Assembly: GCA_024336345.1 (NCBI GenBank)
Contig: JANFOG010000001.1
Location: forward strand, 496,001-560,000
Length of the DNA stretch: 64,000 nucleotides
From: Mariannaea sp. PMI_226
Taxonomy: Eukaryota > Ascomycota > Sordariomycetes > Hypocreales > Nectriaceae
Direction of reading: 5' to 3'
Shown here: piece by piece, positions 37,171-49,925 of the stretch
Layout: each line of letters opens with the position of its first letter
How positions within the stretch are numbered: position 1 is the stretch's first letter
Position numbers and translations under genes: made by a program
Notes under the pieces: model-generated
What the model was told of the DNA's origin: nothing
The model's input: only the letters and a program-made list of their open reading frames with translations
The model's database searches: none

Positions 37171-40100
37171 ATGCCCAACCAGACCCAAGGCAATGCCAAC
37201 GGGCTCTCAGCGCTCGGAGGTAGTCCCATGGATACTGCAGATGCTTTAACACCAGATCCCGGAACTGAAGACATGTTCAGAGTAGAGGAAAACAAGTTCG
37301 CTTTTAGTCCTGGGCAACTCTCGAAGCTGCTCAACCCCAAGAGTCTCCACGCTTTCTACGCTCTTGGTGGTCTGGGTGGACTGGAAAAGGGACTGCGTAC
37401 CGACAGAAAGTCTGGCCTTAGTGTTGACGAACAAACTCTGGATGGCAAAATTGCTTTCGAGGACGTTGTGCCTAAAGGGACTCCCAAATATGGTACTGCC
37501 GGAGACACTGTCCCCGAAGGTCGAGCCGAGGAAGCCCTTCATATCCCGCCTCCAGAGAACTCGTATCTTACTGGCCAGTTCGCTGACCGCAGGAGGGTGT
37601 TTCGCGATAATCGACTTCCAGACAAGAAAACCAAGTCTATTTTTGAAATTGCCTGGACTACTTACAATGACAAGGTGCTTATCCTTCTCACCATTGCAGC
37701 CGCGGTTTCCTTGGCTCTGGGACTGTATCAGACGTTTGGAGGCGATCACGAACCAGGAGAGCCCAAAGTAGAATGGGTTGAAGGTGTGGCAATCCTCGTT
37801 GCTATCATGTAAGTTGCTCTTCTACTGGAATACTTCATTGCCATTGTACCATACACCTAATATCAACAAGCATCGTTGTTCTGACAGGCACCATCAACGA
37901 TTGGCACATGCAACGTCAATTTACACGTCTGACGAAAAAGACAAACGATCGTACTGTCAATATAATACGGTCCGGGAAGTCTCAGGAGATTTCCGTTCTC
38001 GATGTTCTGGTTGGTGATGTGATGCACATTGCGACTGGAGATATAGTCCCCGTTGATGGCATCCTTATTGATGGGAGTTCAATCAAATGTGACGAATCTT
38101 CTGCCACAGGAGAATCTGATCTGCTGAAGAAGACTCCCGGAGACGAAGTTTTTCACGCAATCCAGACTCACGGTGCCGAAGACTTTGAGAAACTTGACCC
38201 TTTCATCATCTCTGGAAGCAAAGTCAACGAGGGTACTGGCAAATTTATCGTGACTGCTGTGGGTGTCAACTCAAGCTACGGCAGAATCTCCATGTCCCTA
38301 CGCACTGAGCAAGAGGACACGCCGCTGCAGAAGAAGCTTAATGTCCTAGCTGACTGGATTGCCAAGATAGGTGCTGGGGCTGCTTTGTTGCTCTTCGTTG
38401 TTCTTTTTATCAAATTCTGCGCTGGTCTCCCGAACAACCATGGTACACCGTCCGAAAAGGGCCAAGAGTTCATGAAATTATTCATTGTTTCCGTCACTGT
38501 GGTTGTCGTGGCTGTCCCTGAAGGCCTACCTCTGGCTGTTACATTGGCCCTCAGCTTTGCCACCTTGAAAATGCTCCGAGACAATAATCTCGTTCGTATT
38601 CTCAAGGCTTGCGAGACTATGGGTAACGCAACAACCATTTGCTCTGACAAGACCGGCACTCTTACGCAGAATAAGATGACGGTCGTGGCTGCAACCCTTG
38701 GTAAAAGCAACAGTTTTGGAGGCAATGAACCACCCTTGGATAAGAGCGTGAGCGTCAACCAGGATGCAATCACTATCCCGAATGTCACGCAGACAGAATT
38801 TCATAGTAGCTTGAGTTCAGAGGCGAAGGATATGCTCATCCAGTCCAATGCTCTCAACTCGACCGCTTTCGAAGGTAGTCAAGATGGTCAGAACACCTTT
38901 ATTGGTTCCAAGACTGAAGTCGCCCTATTGAGTCTCTGCCGCGATCATCTAGGTGCAGGGCCGTTGCAAGAAATCAGATCATCAGCCAAGATCGTCCAAG
39001 TTACCCCCTTTGACAGCAAGTACAAGTATAGTGCTGTCGTGGTCAAGCTCGCCGACAACAAATACCGCGCGTACGTCAAGGGAGCATCGGAGATTCTCCT
39101 CGAGAAATGCACCCACACTTTAGAGGATACATCACCTGGGGGGCCTTCTGTTGTTCCTCTCGACCAAAAGGATCGAGAAATGTTTAATCACGTCATCAGT
39201 TCCTATGCCAGTCAGACGCTCCGAACCATAGGATCTTCGTATCGCGACTTCGAATCCTGGCCACCCACGGAATCGGCTTCGGGTGAAGGCCCTAAAACAG
39301 GCGCATTCGACGCAGTTCACTATGGTATGGTCCTCATCGGCATCTATGGCATCAAGGACCCTCTAAGACCGAGTGTTATTGACGCCCTTGAGGATTGCAG
39401 AAGAGCTGGAGTAGTCGTACGGATGGTGACTGGTGACAATATTCAAACTGCATCTGCCATTGCTTTCGAATGTGGTATCTTCCGGCCAGATGAGGGTGGT
39501 ATCGCAATGGAAGGACCGGATTTTCGGAGGCTTCCAGAGGAAGATCTCAAGCAGAAAGTTAGACACCTTCAGGTCTTGGCTCGCTCGAGTCCTGAAGATA
39601 AACGGATTCTCGTCCGCACACTCAAGGAGCTTGGTGAGACTGTGGCTGTTACTGGCGATGGAACCAATGACGCACCAGCTTTGAAGATGGCTGATATTGG
39701 ATTCTCTATGGGCATTGCTGGAACTGAGGTTGCCAAAGAGGCATCATCAATTATTCTCTTGGACGATAAGTAAGTACAGCTAACAACCTCCAGCACGGTT
39801 AGGAAATGCAATCTTTACTGACTGGTGTAGTTTTGCATCTATTGTCAAGGGCATCATGTGGGGTCGTGCCGTCAATGATTCAGTCAAAAAGTTCCTGCAG
39901 GTAGGTGTTAAATGCCGAATACTGAATGTTTCAGGTTCAATGGAGTAACACTTCCAAATAGTTCCAACTGACGGTCAACGTAACTGCGGTAGTGTTGACG
40001 TTCGTCTCTGCTGTATCAAGTGGGAAAGGCGAATCAGTTCTCAACGCCGTACAGCTCCTCTGGGTGAACCTCATCATGGACACCTTTGCTGCACTGGCTC

Positions 40101-40882
40101 TTGCAACTGATCCTCCTACTCGAAGTATCCTTGATAGAAAGCCTGATCGGAAGTCTGCATCACTAATCACGCTGGGCATGGCCAAGATGATACTTGGCCA
40201 AGCCATCTGTCAACTTGCCATTACTTTCGTGCTGAACTTTGGCGGTAAAAAGTTATTTGGCTATGATAACTCCGAACACGACTCCAAAGAGCATAACACG
40301 CTCGTCTTTAACACCTTTGTATGGCTTCAAATCTTCAATGAGCTGAAGTAGGTTTACTCATATGTTCACAAGCCCTTTCGGATGTCTCCTAACAGTTTGT
40401 ACAGCAATCGTCGTCTTGACAACAAGCTCAACATTTTCGAAGGTCTCAATCGTAACATTTTTTTCACTGTCATCAACCTGATCATGATTGGCGGCCAAAT
40501 TCTGATCGTCTTCGTCGGTGGAGAAGCTTTCAAGATTACACGTCTGAACGGTAAGGAATGGGGTCTATCTATCGGCCTCGGAGCCATCTCACTTCCATGG
40601 GGCGCCTGTATCCGATGCATCCCAGATGAATGGGTTGCTGCATGCCTCCCTGCGTTCGTTAAGCGATGGTGGCTATCACCTCCAGAGGATGAGATGGGTG
40701 TTGAGAAGAAGGGGGAAAAAGACGAAGAAGAGGAATTTAGACCGCCCCTCCGTGTTATGAGCTCAATCCGAGGACCCCGCGCACGGGAACACATTGGGTT
40801 CCGGGGTAGGATGCATAGAGTCAAGGACAAAGCCAAGGAGACGGTTCATCATGAGAAGGCTAAGAAGGAGGGCAGAGACTGA
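37171..40882 (+). CDS. P-type Ca2+-transporting ATPase, Pmc1/PMCA type (1156 aa)
   Basis: Five exons: 37171-37808, 37871-39769, 39831-39900, 39962-40347 and 40405-40882; introns are 57-62 bp and all phases close. Motifs in order: M1/M2 (about 168-225, ending 'VVLTGTINDW'), actuator 'CDESSATGESD', M4 'VVAVPEGLPLAV', phosphorylation site D-K-T-G-T-L-T (Asp472), nucleotide-binding 'YVKGASEILL', hinge 'MVTGDNIQTA' and 'VTGDGTNDAPALKMADIGFSMG', then M5-M10 ('LLWVNLIMDTFAALALATDPP', 'FNTFVWLQIFNELNNRRLD'). PEGL in M4 and the M6 N/D pair are typical of P2B pumps. Such pumps load Ca2+ into vacuoles (yeast Pmc1) or export it; filamentous fungi have several paralogues, so no symbol is assigned. The ATG at 37171 has A at -3; an in-frame ATG at 37030 would add 47 residues but has a poor context. 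The tail (about 1085-1156) is charged. Confidence 0.95.
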
Positions 40883-40971
40883 GGATGTTGTCCGGGTTGA
40901 CGAGGAGGAGGTCTTGTTTGAAGATCTAGGAGGGAAGTTCTAAAGCTGCGTAAGTTATAAAATTAGGTGTG

Positions 40972-40977
40972 AATAAA
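40972..40977 (+). terminator. Poly(A) signal-like AATAAA of the Ca2+ ATPase gene
   Basis: An exact AATAAA lies 90 bp after the stop codon at 40882, in an A/T-rich stretch followed by TTATATATAG. Its position fits a 3'-end positioning element. No cleavage site can be proven from sequence. Confidence 0.45.
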
Positions 40978-41351
40978 GATTTATATATAGAAACTCTTGC
41001 GGATGTTTTAAGAATTTTTTATCCTTCAATTCATGTGAATCTAAAGGTGAGTAAGTTACCGATTTAACTGCAAATAAGCGCGATTTTGGTGGTTTAGACA
41101 GTACTACGTGTACATGGGATCATGTTATGTTCAACTGAGAATTGATACCTTAACTAGTGAGATATAGAAAATGAATTTGGATGATCAGAAAGGAATAAAA
41201 TAAAATAAAAACTGATCGATTCAAGAATAACTCACAGTCTACATGCGTCTTGTGATGGAACGGAGGCATTATAAGGAGTACGTACCGACTGATGGCAAAT
41301 CGATCAATTCGATAAGAAAAGTGGGGGCTCGGCAAGGCAAAGCCCAGGCGA

Positions 41352-41356
41352 CCAAT
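41352..41356 (+). promoter_or_regulatory. CCAAT box upstream of qcr9
   Basis: A CCAAT pentamer 168 bp before the qcr9 ATG, in 'GACCAATCATG'. The CCAAT-binding (HAP/CBC) complex controls many fungal respiratory-chain genes, so a box at this distance from a complex III subunit gene is plausible. A pentamer can also occur by chance. Confidence 0.4.
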
Positions 41357-41523
41357 CATGTGCAGCCTAAAGCTGTCTCCGGAAGTTCTTCGCGGAATTT
41401 CCTGGTCTGACAATCTCGCAGCAATCCTCTCCCTCTTCCAACCGAAGCCTCGAATCACTGGCACAACGCCCTGCGCTTAATTGAAGAAGCATCTAAGCCG
41501 ATCAATTGCTCTCAGTCGTCAAG

Positions 41524-41981
41524 ATGGTATGTTTCCGACCGGTCCCAACGGCTCCCAATTGTTCGCATCGGCTAATCGCGCACCCCTTCACAGGCCGTCG
41601 TCAACCAGCTCTACAAGCAAGTCCCCTCTTCGATCGAAACATGACGCCCGCCGAGTCGATTACTGACCCGAATTGCCTTACAGCACCTTCTTCCGATCAA
41701 ACTTCCTCATGCTGGCGACCGTGTTCGGTGCTGGTTTCGCCTGGGAGATGTAAGGACTGGACCCTTCCTATGAATGACTTCGGGCCAGCGGCACGGGATA
41801 CTGATTATGATTGCTAGCGGCTTCAACAACACCATGAACAAGGTGTGGGACAACTACAACCGAGGCGTATGTGTGCAATAATTTTTGGGTGCCATTGCTT
41901 GGAGTGCTAACGGGATAACAGCGACAATGGAAGGACATCCGACACAAGTTCGTCCAGGACGCCGAGGAGGACGACGAATAG
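41524..41981 (+). CDS. qcr9: Cytochrome b-c1 complex subunit 9, Qcr9 (66 aa)
   Basis: Five tiny exons: 41524-41526, 41594-41616, 41684-41749, 41818-41866 and 41922-41981, giving 67 codons with phases closing. The product begins M-A-V-V-N-Q-L-Y-N-T-F-F-R, has one hydrophobic helix ('FLMLATVFGAGFAWEIGF', about 14-31), then 'NKVWDNYNRGRQWKDIRHKF' and an acidic C-terminus. This matches the UQCR10/Qcr9 family in size (yeast 66), single TM helix, the 'W..NRG..WKD' motif and the acidic tail. It is a small inner-membrane subunit of respiratory complex III, near cytochrome c1 and the Rieske protein. The first exon is just the ATG. The second intron is a GC-AG intron (AA|GCAAGT donor). No 60-residue frame covers it, so it is easily missed. 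Confidence 0.9.
41617..41683 (+). other. GC-AG intron within qcr9
   Basis: A 67 bp intron with donor AA|GCAAGT, which keeps every position of the strong donor consensus except T to C at +2, and acceptor TTACAG. Removing it joins 'NQLY' to 'NTFFR', the expected family sequence. No GT donor nearby preserves the frame and the motif. Confidence 0.8.
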
Positions 41982-42840
41982 AGGATGCATGACGTGACCT
42001 GTTTTGGGGGCGGATAAAGGGGGATTGACTCTGTGCCAGTAGCCGTGTACAAAATACAAGAGAATAGAGAGCCAGGATCACTTCAATATTCCCTTTGTTG
42101 TTCTGGAAGTGCGTTTTGGGGTTTTTTTCGTTGATCCCAGCATTGAACTTTGTACCTACCTGTGATGTGTTGCCGCCGTGGGGACTGGCTTGCCGGCTTG
42201 TGCACTCCAGTAACCAATTGCCCAACGGCTCTCTTGTGTCAATACCCGTGAATCCACGTTAACAATTATGACGGGCAAAAAAAAAAAAAAAAGAAACCCC
42301 TTGTACGTCTCTGACTCATCAAACTTGCTTGATGGCAATTGTAATTCGTTTTCATCCGTTTTTGTCTCGACTAGATGTCACCACGGCATTGTGCTCTCCA
42401 AGTCAGCCCGAGATCTGACGTCGACCAAGTGCCCGCACTATCGCCGAGGGGCAAGCCTGGCCCAAAAACATAGCTCAGCCTCAGGATACAGCGGCTTTGT
42501 TGGTTCATATATCGCCTCCAGGTGCACAGCACCACCCCGAGTCTTTGACTTGTTACGTGTTAAGATAAAACAAAAACACTATCAAACATTTTGCCCACCG
42601 CCTTTTCTGATTAAGGTACGTCGCTGATGGAAACTTGCATTCATCTTGTGCCTTATAGCTACAGGTATTTGATGCTGACCAGCCGGTGGCTGCCTGTGGA
42701 CAGCTCCTCTCCCACAGTTCCACCGACACTTGGGCGCTTGACGAAACTCCCCGCCTTCTTGACGACATTCCAACGTCGTGGTCATCGTCATCGGAGACGT
42801 GCACTTCCAAGTTTGCAACGAAAGCTACAATGAGGTCTTG
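41982..42840. other. Intergenic/leader region between qcr9 and ubr1
   Basis: About 0.86 kb with the qcr9 3' flank and the ubr1 promoter/leader. It contains a poly-A tract at about 42276-42290. The open frame of ubr1 extends back to 42778 without an ATG. Nothing else was recognised. Confidence 0.5.
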
Positions 42841-45800
42841 ATGAGTATGGAATCCCCCATGTCAACCCAGGAGCAGCAGCTCTGCCAATTCTTGGCGGGG
42901 CTGCCCGCCCGCTACAACTACAGGTACAGCGAAGAAGCTGCCAAAGACCTGCTGCAAAGCCTTTTCTGGTCCCTGGCCGGTGGGAAATCGGAGTATATGC
43001 GTCTTATGTTCCCGGATGGAAAACTGGGAGATACTCTGAAGCTCAGTGATGCCCAGGGAGCCGTCGAGGGAGCCGAATACACCGAAGCAGCTCGTGGCAA
43101 GCGATGCGGCCACATCTTCAAACCTGGTGAAGCCTCCTACATGTGCCGCACTTGCGGTACCGACGAGACCTGCTGCCTCTGCAGCCGATGCTTCGACTCA
43201 ACCGACCACACGGGACACATGGTCCGCATATCCATCTCAGTTGGGAACAGCGGTTGCTGTGATTGTGGCGACGACGAAGCCTGGAGGACGCCCTTATTCT
43301 GCACGATCCACTCCGATATGCAAGCAGGCGCTCACAAAGGCAAGGAGAAAGAAGCAGTCGGATTACCAAAAGATCTTGAATCAAATATTCAGATGACCAT
43401 TGGACGGGTCTTTGACTACATCTGCGACGTCATCTCATGTTCTCCTGAGCAATTACGTCAAGCCAAAACCAAGGATTCGATCCTCGAAGACGAACTGGCA
43501 TCTCGGCTCTCCTCACACTACTACGGTCCTGACGCCGAACCGTGCAGTGACTTTGCGTTGATCCTCTGGAACGATGAGAAACATACTGTCCAGGAAGTCC
43601 AGGACCAGGTCGCCCGTGCGTGCAGAAAGAGTCGACGCGCTGCCGCAGATAACGCCTGGGAGACTGACGCCATCGGTCGTAGTATTCTGACGTATCTGCC
43701 AGATGTGGATAGGCTTCTAAGCATGGCAACGATAATGGAGGCAATCAGGGTCACTGTCACCATCAGATCGGCCAGAGATACCTTCCGAGAGCAAATGTGC
43801 GGAACCCTTGTTGAGTGGCTGAGTGATATCTCAGGTTGCTCTGTTGGCAATGATAACTTCATCCTGCGCCGAACTGTCTGTGAGGAAGTCATGAAGCCAT
43901 GGCGCCAGGGTAGTGCGGCCACGCACACACTAGGCCTCATCGACGACGAGGAGGAGGACGACCAGATGGCAGAGAGTCGCCGGCGATTCGATGGCATGAA
44001 TGCTCGCTTCATTATGGCTTTGCAAGCCGCAGCTGGAAATGTTGGGGGCCTAGAGATTCCTATTGATACTGATTCTGATGATGATGACGAAAACGATGAA
44101 GACGAAGATGCGGACATGGATGAGCAGGATAACCAGTCTCGTGGAAGCTCAACTCCCGGAGGAGACGATGACGATGACGATGTCATGATGGTTGATACCC
44201 AGGGTGAGAACGGAGAACTCGGTGTCAACTGGAGCCAATCTGACCATGCCTTGGAAGAGGATGAGGCGACTATCGCTGGGTATCCGCCTCCTCCACCCCC
44301 ACCTCCTGCTGCTGCTTCCGCTCCAGCACCTGCTCCCGCCCCCTCTGCATCTACCTCTGTCACCCAAGCAGCTGTTACCTCTCGAGCAGATAGGGAAGCA
44401 ACGCCATCCGATTCAGAAGATACCACAGAGCCTCTCATCGCTCCGTCAATTTACGCTAAAGCGAACGCCGAAATCCCTAAGACTCCGGGAAAGACAGAGA
44501 AGATGATTCCACGACCCGGTCGCTACTGGATTGAGACTCCGGCAATATATACGCAACGAGAGAATGTACCGCCGGCTGAAGATGTCTTCCGACGTGTTCG
44601 TCTGGACTGGCTGCTTCTGTTTGACTTGAGGATGTGGAAAAAGGTCCGGAATGATCTCCGAGCGTTATATATATCGACAGTAGTGACGATCCCTGAATTC
44701 AAGCGAGTTCTCGCACTCAGGTTCGCTAGCCTATACACCATCTTGGCTCAGCTGTATCTGGTTGGAGACCGAGAGCCTGACCACTCCATCATCAACCTTT
44801 CCCTCCAGATGCTGACAACTCCTTCTATTACGGCCGAAGTCGTGGAGAGGGGAAATTTCCTAACCAGCCTTTTAGCTATCCTGTACACATTCTTGACGAC
44901 TCGCCAGGTTGGCCATCCGTGGGATGTCTCCCCTGACGCTGTTTTAGCATTTGAGAGTGGCTCGGTGACAAACCGGCGCATGTATCACTTCTATCAAGAT
45001 TTGAAGTATCTGTTCGGAGCACCTCACGTCCAGGAAAGAGTTAGATGTGAGCCACGGTATCTGATGCAGTTCCTGGATCTAGTCAAACTCCATCAGTGTA
45101 TCGGCCCCAACGTTCGCGCGGTAATTGAACATGTTGAATACGAAGCAGATTCTTGGATAACGGCGTCACTGGTGACACGGCAGATCAACTTGCAAGCACG
45201 AAACCTCGCTGAAGCATTCAGAAACTGCCCTCCCGATGAAATTCAACACCTTCAGCGAGCCATTCGATACACTGCTAAGACCGTGATCCTCAACTCGATT
45301 GGAGCCGAACGGCACAGGTTCAAGCAAGGGGAGATCAAAGATGAGGTTCAGTTCAAGACTTTGGGTGATTTCGAGTTTGATATCGATGGTCGGTCGTATA
45401 ACGTAGTCAAGTTTGTGGTTGAGAAGGATGCCATCAGCTTCCACCATGCACTCCACTACACTTTGTCCTGGCTCGTTGAGTGCGGACGCTCATTACCCGC
45501 CTCCACCATCAAGTCACTCATGACCTTTACCCAGCAGGAGTTGAAGGCAAGGCCTAGGCTCATGGGTCGCCCACAGGTACCAAAGAAGGACTACAGTGCT
45601 GAAGACTATCTGATTGCCGCGTTTGACTTCCCATTACGAGTTTGCGCATGGCTTGCTCAAATCAAAGCAAACATGTGGGTTCGTAATGGAATCAGCCTTC
45701 GGCACCAAGCAAGCACCTACCGCGGTGTTGGCCAGAGAGACGTGTCTCACCATCGAGATATCTTTCTGATCCAAACTGCTTTGGTTGTATGCGATCCAAG

Positions 45801-48800
45801 TCGGGTGCTGGCATCCATTATCGATCGTTTTGGTATGGAAAGTTGGGTCAAGGGTCTGTTTGAGCTGAAATCAGAAGCTCAGGATGATGGGCAGCATCTG
45901 GACGTCGTTGAAGACATGATACATCTTCTCATTGTACTTCTTAGCGACCGAACGTCTCTAATCCCTCCCGACGATGAACCTAACTCAAGGATGCTGGCCA
46001 TGCGTCGAGATATCACACACGTTCTGTGCTTTAAACCTCTATCATTCAACGAGATTTGCAACAAGCTCCCTGAAAAATATCAAGAACAGGAAGACTTTCA
46101 TCGTATTCTAGATGAGATGGCTACCTTCAAATCTCCCGAGGGAGTTTCCGATGTTGGTACTTTTGAGTTGCGCCCCGAGTTCGTCGAGGAAGTCGATCCT
46201 TACATTGCGCACTATAACAAGAATCAAAGGGAGGAGTCCGAGATGGCGTACCGGAAAAAGATGGCAAAGAAGACGGGCAAGACCGTCGAGGAGATTGTTT
46301 ATGAGCCCAGGTCTCGCCCTGTACTTTCAGGTCTATTCAAGGATTTGCCAGCCTTTACGAGCACAGGCATGTTTGCTCAGGTCATTTACTACTCGCTACT
46401 ATATCCTCTTGTGGCACATAAATTCACTCCTTCAGTGCCGTTCACCAGGCTCGAGACCTTTTTGCAGGTTGTCCTGCACTTGGTGCTCATTGCCATCCTC
46501 GAAGACAAAACTGATGAGAATGACATGACCGAGGAGTCACTCAAGTCGTTTGTCTACATCGCCCTCATTCGACCCGGTCGAAGCAATTTCATGCCAGAGG
46601 CACCCAACTCGAGAACCATCGTATCTATCCTTCACATGATGTCAACGAAGGACGACTTTAAGGCGGTTCATCCCAAAATCTCTCTCGTGCTCAAGCGTCT
46701 CAGACAGAAGCGGCCTCGTACCTTTGATACTTCATTCGGTGCCCTGGGTCTCTCTGTTGACCGCATTAGCACTGCGTCGCCGGCGAACACCTCCGCTGAA
46801 GAGGAGCGCGAGCGGCGGAAGAAGGCTGCTCTCAGCCGACAAGCCAAGGTCATGGCTCAGTTCCAACAGCAGCAGAAGAGCTTCATGGAAAACCAGGGCA
46901 CAATCGACTGGGGTTCTGATCTTGATGAGGACGAGGAGGAGATGGACCAAACAGCAGAAGACCGCAAGCACAACTGGAAATACCCCGTTGGCACTTGCAT
47001 CCTCTGTCAAGAGGAACTTGACGATCGCCGTCTGTATGGAACTTTTGCGCTCTTCAACGAAAGCCGAATTCTCCGACAAACGGATTTACAGGATCCAGAC
47101 TATGTACGTGAAGCGTCGCAGACCCCTTGTAGCCTTGATCGATCAGCCGAGGATGTCAGGCCATTTGGAATCGCACATGAGAATAGGAAGATGGTAGAGA
47201 AGATCAACGCCCAAGGAGATGTTTTTCTTGCAGAACGACAAACCATTGGCAAAGGCTTCTCTTCGAATATCTGTCGGCCAGGTCCCGTAGCTAGTGGCTG
47301 CGGGCACATGATGCACTTCCGCTGTTTTGAGGTCTACTATGACGCGACCCTTAGACGGCACACACACCAAATTGCTCGACACCATCCTGAAGACACGACA
47401 AGAAACGAGTTCGTCTGTCCGCTCTGCAAAGCCTTAGGGAACGCATTCCTGCCTGTAATTTGGAAGGGACTGGAGGAGTCATATCCCAGTTATCTGCAAT
47501 CACAGGGAACCTTTGAGGACTTTATCAACAAGCAGATGGGTTCCGCATACTGGCTCCATGGTAGCAAAGCCCCTGAAGTTGACGACTCACCCCCCAATAT
47601 TTTCACTCCCAGCACACCTGGCAGCCTTGTGGAAGCTCTCAACACCACTAATTCATCTCCTGAGGCGTGGGGACCAGACGGGTCGTCTGATTCGCCCTCG
47701 TCCGCGGCTGACACTCCAGCCAGCTACGCATTCTCGGATTTGAACACTCCCGAAGCAGGACATCTTAGGCCACCACCGCCACCAACAGAAGACAACCCGT
47801 TGAAGATTGAACTGCTGGAGGCTTATAACCGACTTCGCGAGACACTCAAAGTCAATGAACTACACACCGGGCATGAAACAACCGTTGCAGAGAGCCTACG
47901 TTACAGCGATACTCTTGTCAAATCTGTGGGCTTCACCATTTCCTCGGTAGAAATTCAACAACGTGGAGTGGATGTGCAGCCAGGAATGACTCTTTTAGAC
48001 AAGATTCCTGAGCATGTCCTCACCCATCTACGAATTCTCTCTGAGACCGTCTCTTCGTATCTTTCCTTTGGGTCCCGACATGGAGATACCGCGGCGTTCC
48101 TCAGTGATGAGTTCAAGAAAGACAGCGAGAGACAGCATTGCCAACTATTTATGTCTCGTTACTTCGGTGCGGCCACGCCATATGCAAGACGGCCATTGGA
48201 TCTCTATCCACCACTCCTGAGCCTTGACCCCTTTTTGTTTCTGGTCGAGTGTTCATATGGTGTCATGCCGCATTACCAGACGGAGATTCCTCATATGATG
48301 CGGATCTGCTATCTAGCTGAGCTTGTCAAGCTTCTTTTCCACATGGGGCGGAATGTCCCCATCGCCCACTGGGTCGAGCATCTTACCGAACGGCAGACGA
48401 ATGACCCTGCAATGAATAATTTTGCCGAGTTTGCATTAGCCATCACAAAGAGCGGACTAGGCTTCTACGCGATGCAATTCCCAGAAGGTGCAGAGTACGA
48501 CGAAAACCGAGGCTTCCAGCAACCTGGAGTCGACACTCTAGAGGGATGGTACACGTTTGCCAAAAAATATGCATTGGTCTTCCTTAGAAAGTGTGTCATC
48601 TTCCTCTACGTCAAGTATGGTGTAGATTTTAGCAGCCACATTTCGCCCACACCTGATGCAGACGAGCTAGATCGCCTGTCCGAAGTCCTTCGTGTGCCGA
48701 GCTTCGATGAGATGTGTGCCGCAATGACAACGAATGCATCTACATGCGGGTGGCCACAATCTACGACAGCGATTGTCTCCGGATGGGTGAAGCATCAAGT

Positions 48801-49418
48801 CATGTGGCCTGGAGGCTATGGAAATCTGCCCACTTCTGCCATGGTCAGCCATCCCGGCATCTTCGAGTTGATCGGACTGCCAAAGAACTACGACACGCTG
48901 ATTGAAGAGGCCACGAGACGAAAGTGCCCTACCACAGGCAAGGAGCTCACGGACCCGGTCATCTGTCTCTTCTGCGGAGACTTGTTCTGTAGTCAAGGCA
49001 CTTGCTGCCAGAGGCTCGACACTTCTGTGTTGATCGGTGAGGAGCCGACAAGGATAGGTGGTGCACAGCAGCATATGCGCAAGTGAGTATATACAAACGA
49101 GATGGTCGATGTAGGATGATATGATGACTAACGCAGCCCTCTCAATTCAGGTGTCAGCGCAACATTGGCGTCTTCCTCAACGTGCGGAAATGCTCAGTAG
49201 TATATCTCTACCGAATGTCCGGGTCCTTTACGCCAGCTCCATACATTGACAAGTATGGTGAGACAGATCCCCAGCTGCGTCATGGACGGCAGCTTTTCCT
49301 GAATCAAAGAAGATATGATTCGATGATCAGAACTACCATCCTGAATCACGGAGTACCGAGTTTAATCAGCAGGAAGCTAGAGGCGGAAATCAACAATGGA
49401 GGATGGGATACTCTATAG
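42841..49418 (+). CDS. ubr1: E3 ubiquitin-protein ligase Ubr1 (N-recognin), about 2169 aa
   Basis: Two exons, 42841-49082 and 49151-49418, split by a 68 bp intron (AA|GTGAGT) near the C-terminus. The UBR box starts at Cys89 and holds the zinc ligands (C-G-H-I-F ... C-R-T-C ... C-C-L-C-S-R-C-F ... H-T-G-H ... C-C-D-C-G-D ... C-T-I-H). A ClpS-like type-2 N-degron region begins at about 236 ('FALILWNDEKHTVQEV'). An acidic Asp/Glu/Ser insert (about 409-455) and a Pro/Ala stretch (about 480-505) follow. A RING-H2-like finger starts at Cys1386 ('CILCQEE ... GCGHMMHFRCF ... CPLCKALGN'), and the C-terminal UBR-family domain ends 'SFTPAPYIDKYGETDPQL ... LNQRRYDSM'. Ubr1 recognises destabilising N-terminal residues and, with Ubc2/Rad6, marks proteins for the proteasome. 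ATG 42841 is the first in frame; ATG 42847 has a better Kozak context (two residues shorter). Confidence 0.95.
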
Positions 49419-49925
49419 ATCACTAGGATTCTTTGTACTTTTTGGAGCATGAGAGGAGGGGAGACGATGTATGGTTATTAACGGTTCTTTGTCAGTGAAT
49501 AGGTAACTTGGCTAGTGAGTTAACGATGTATTTTTGAGTCGAGGTTGTGTGTTTATTACTACCGGCAGGCTTCTTCACGCGAGTGTTTTGCAAATCGAGT
49601 TTTAATAAGCGTCCTATTGAGTAATTGTCTCCCTCGAGTAAGGTAGAGATTATTATTATCATGTATACCCTCATCAATGGGTAGGTGATGTATAGTATAT
49701 TTGTACAGTATATGATGATATAGGCACTGTTTTATGAACGCGGCCTCAGGCCAATCAAAGTCAGCGAATGCGACCCAAGGCGCGTGCGGACCGTGATACC
49801 TGGTGAGCAAACGGTCGCATTACAGGGGGGAAAGCCTTCTCGTAAACCACAAGCGACATACATACTCTACAGCACTTTTTCAATTCTATCGAATCGCTTC
49901 ACATCACGCCGCCCTGAATCCCATC
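49419..49925. promoter_or_regulatory. Intergenic region between ubr1 and rsc7, with a CCAAT box
   Basis: About 0.5 kb between tandem genes. A CCAAT pentamer lies at 49751-49755, 171 bp before the rsc7 ATG. The left part is A/T-rich and probably the ubr1 3' UTR. Confidence 0.5.

Larger units (their letters stand above)
40883..41523. other. Intergenic region between the Ca2+ ATPase gene and qcr9
   Basis: About 0.6 kb containing the ATPase 3' end and the qcr9 promoter. Apart from the AATAAA at 40972 and the CCAAT box at 41352, nothing was recognised. Confidence 0.55.

Noticed and set aside
43521..44438. 305-codon minus-strand frame rich in Ser
   Set aside because: Antisense to the acidic, GAT/GAC-rich part of ubr1, which reads as Ser/Ile repeats on the other strand.
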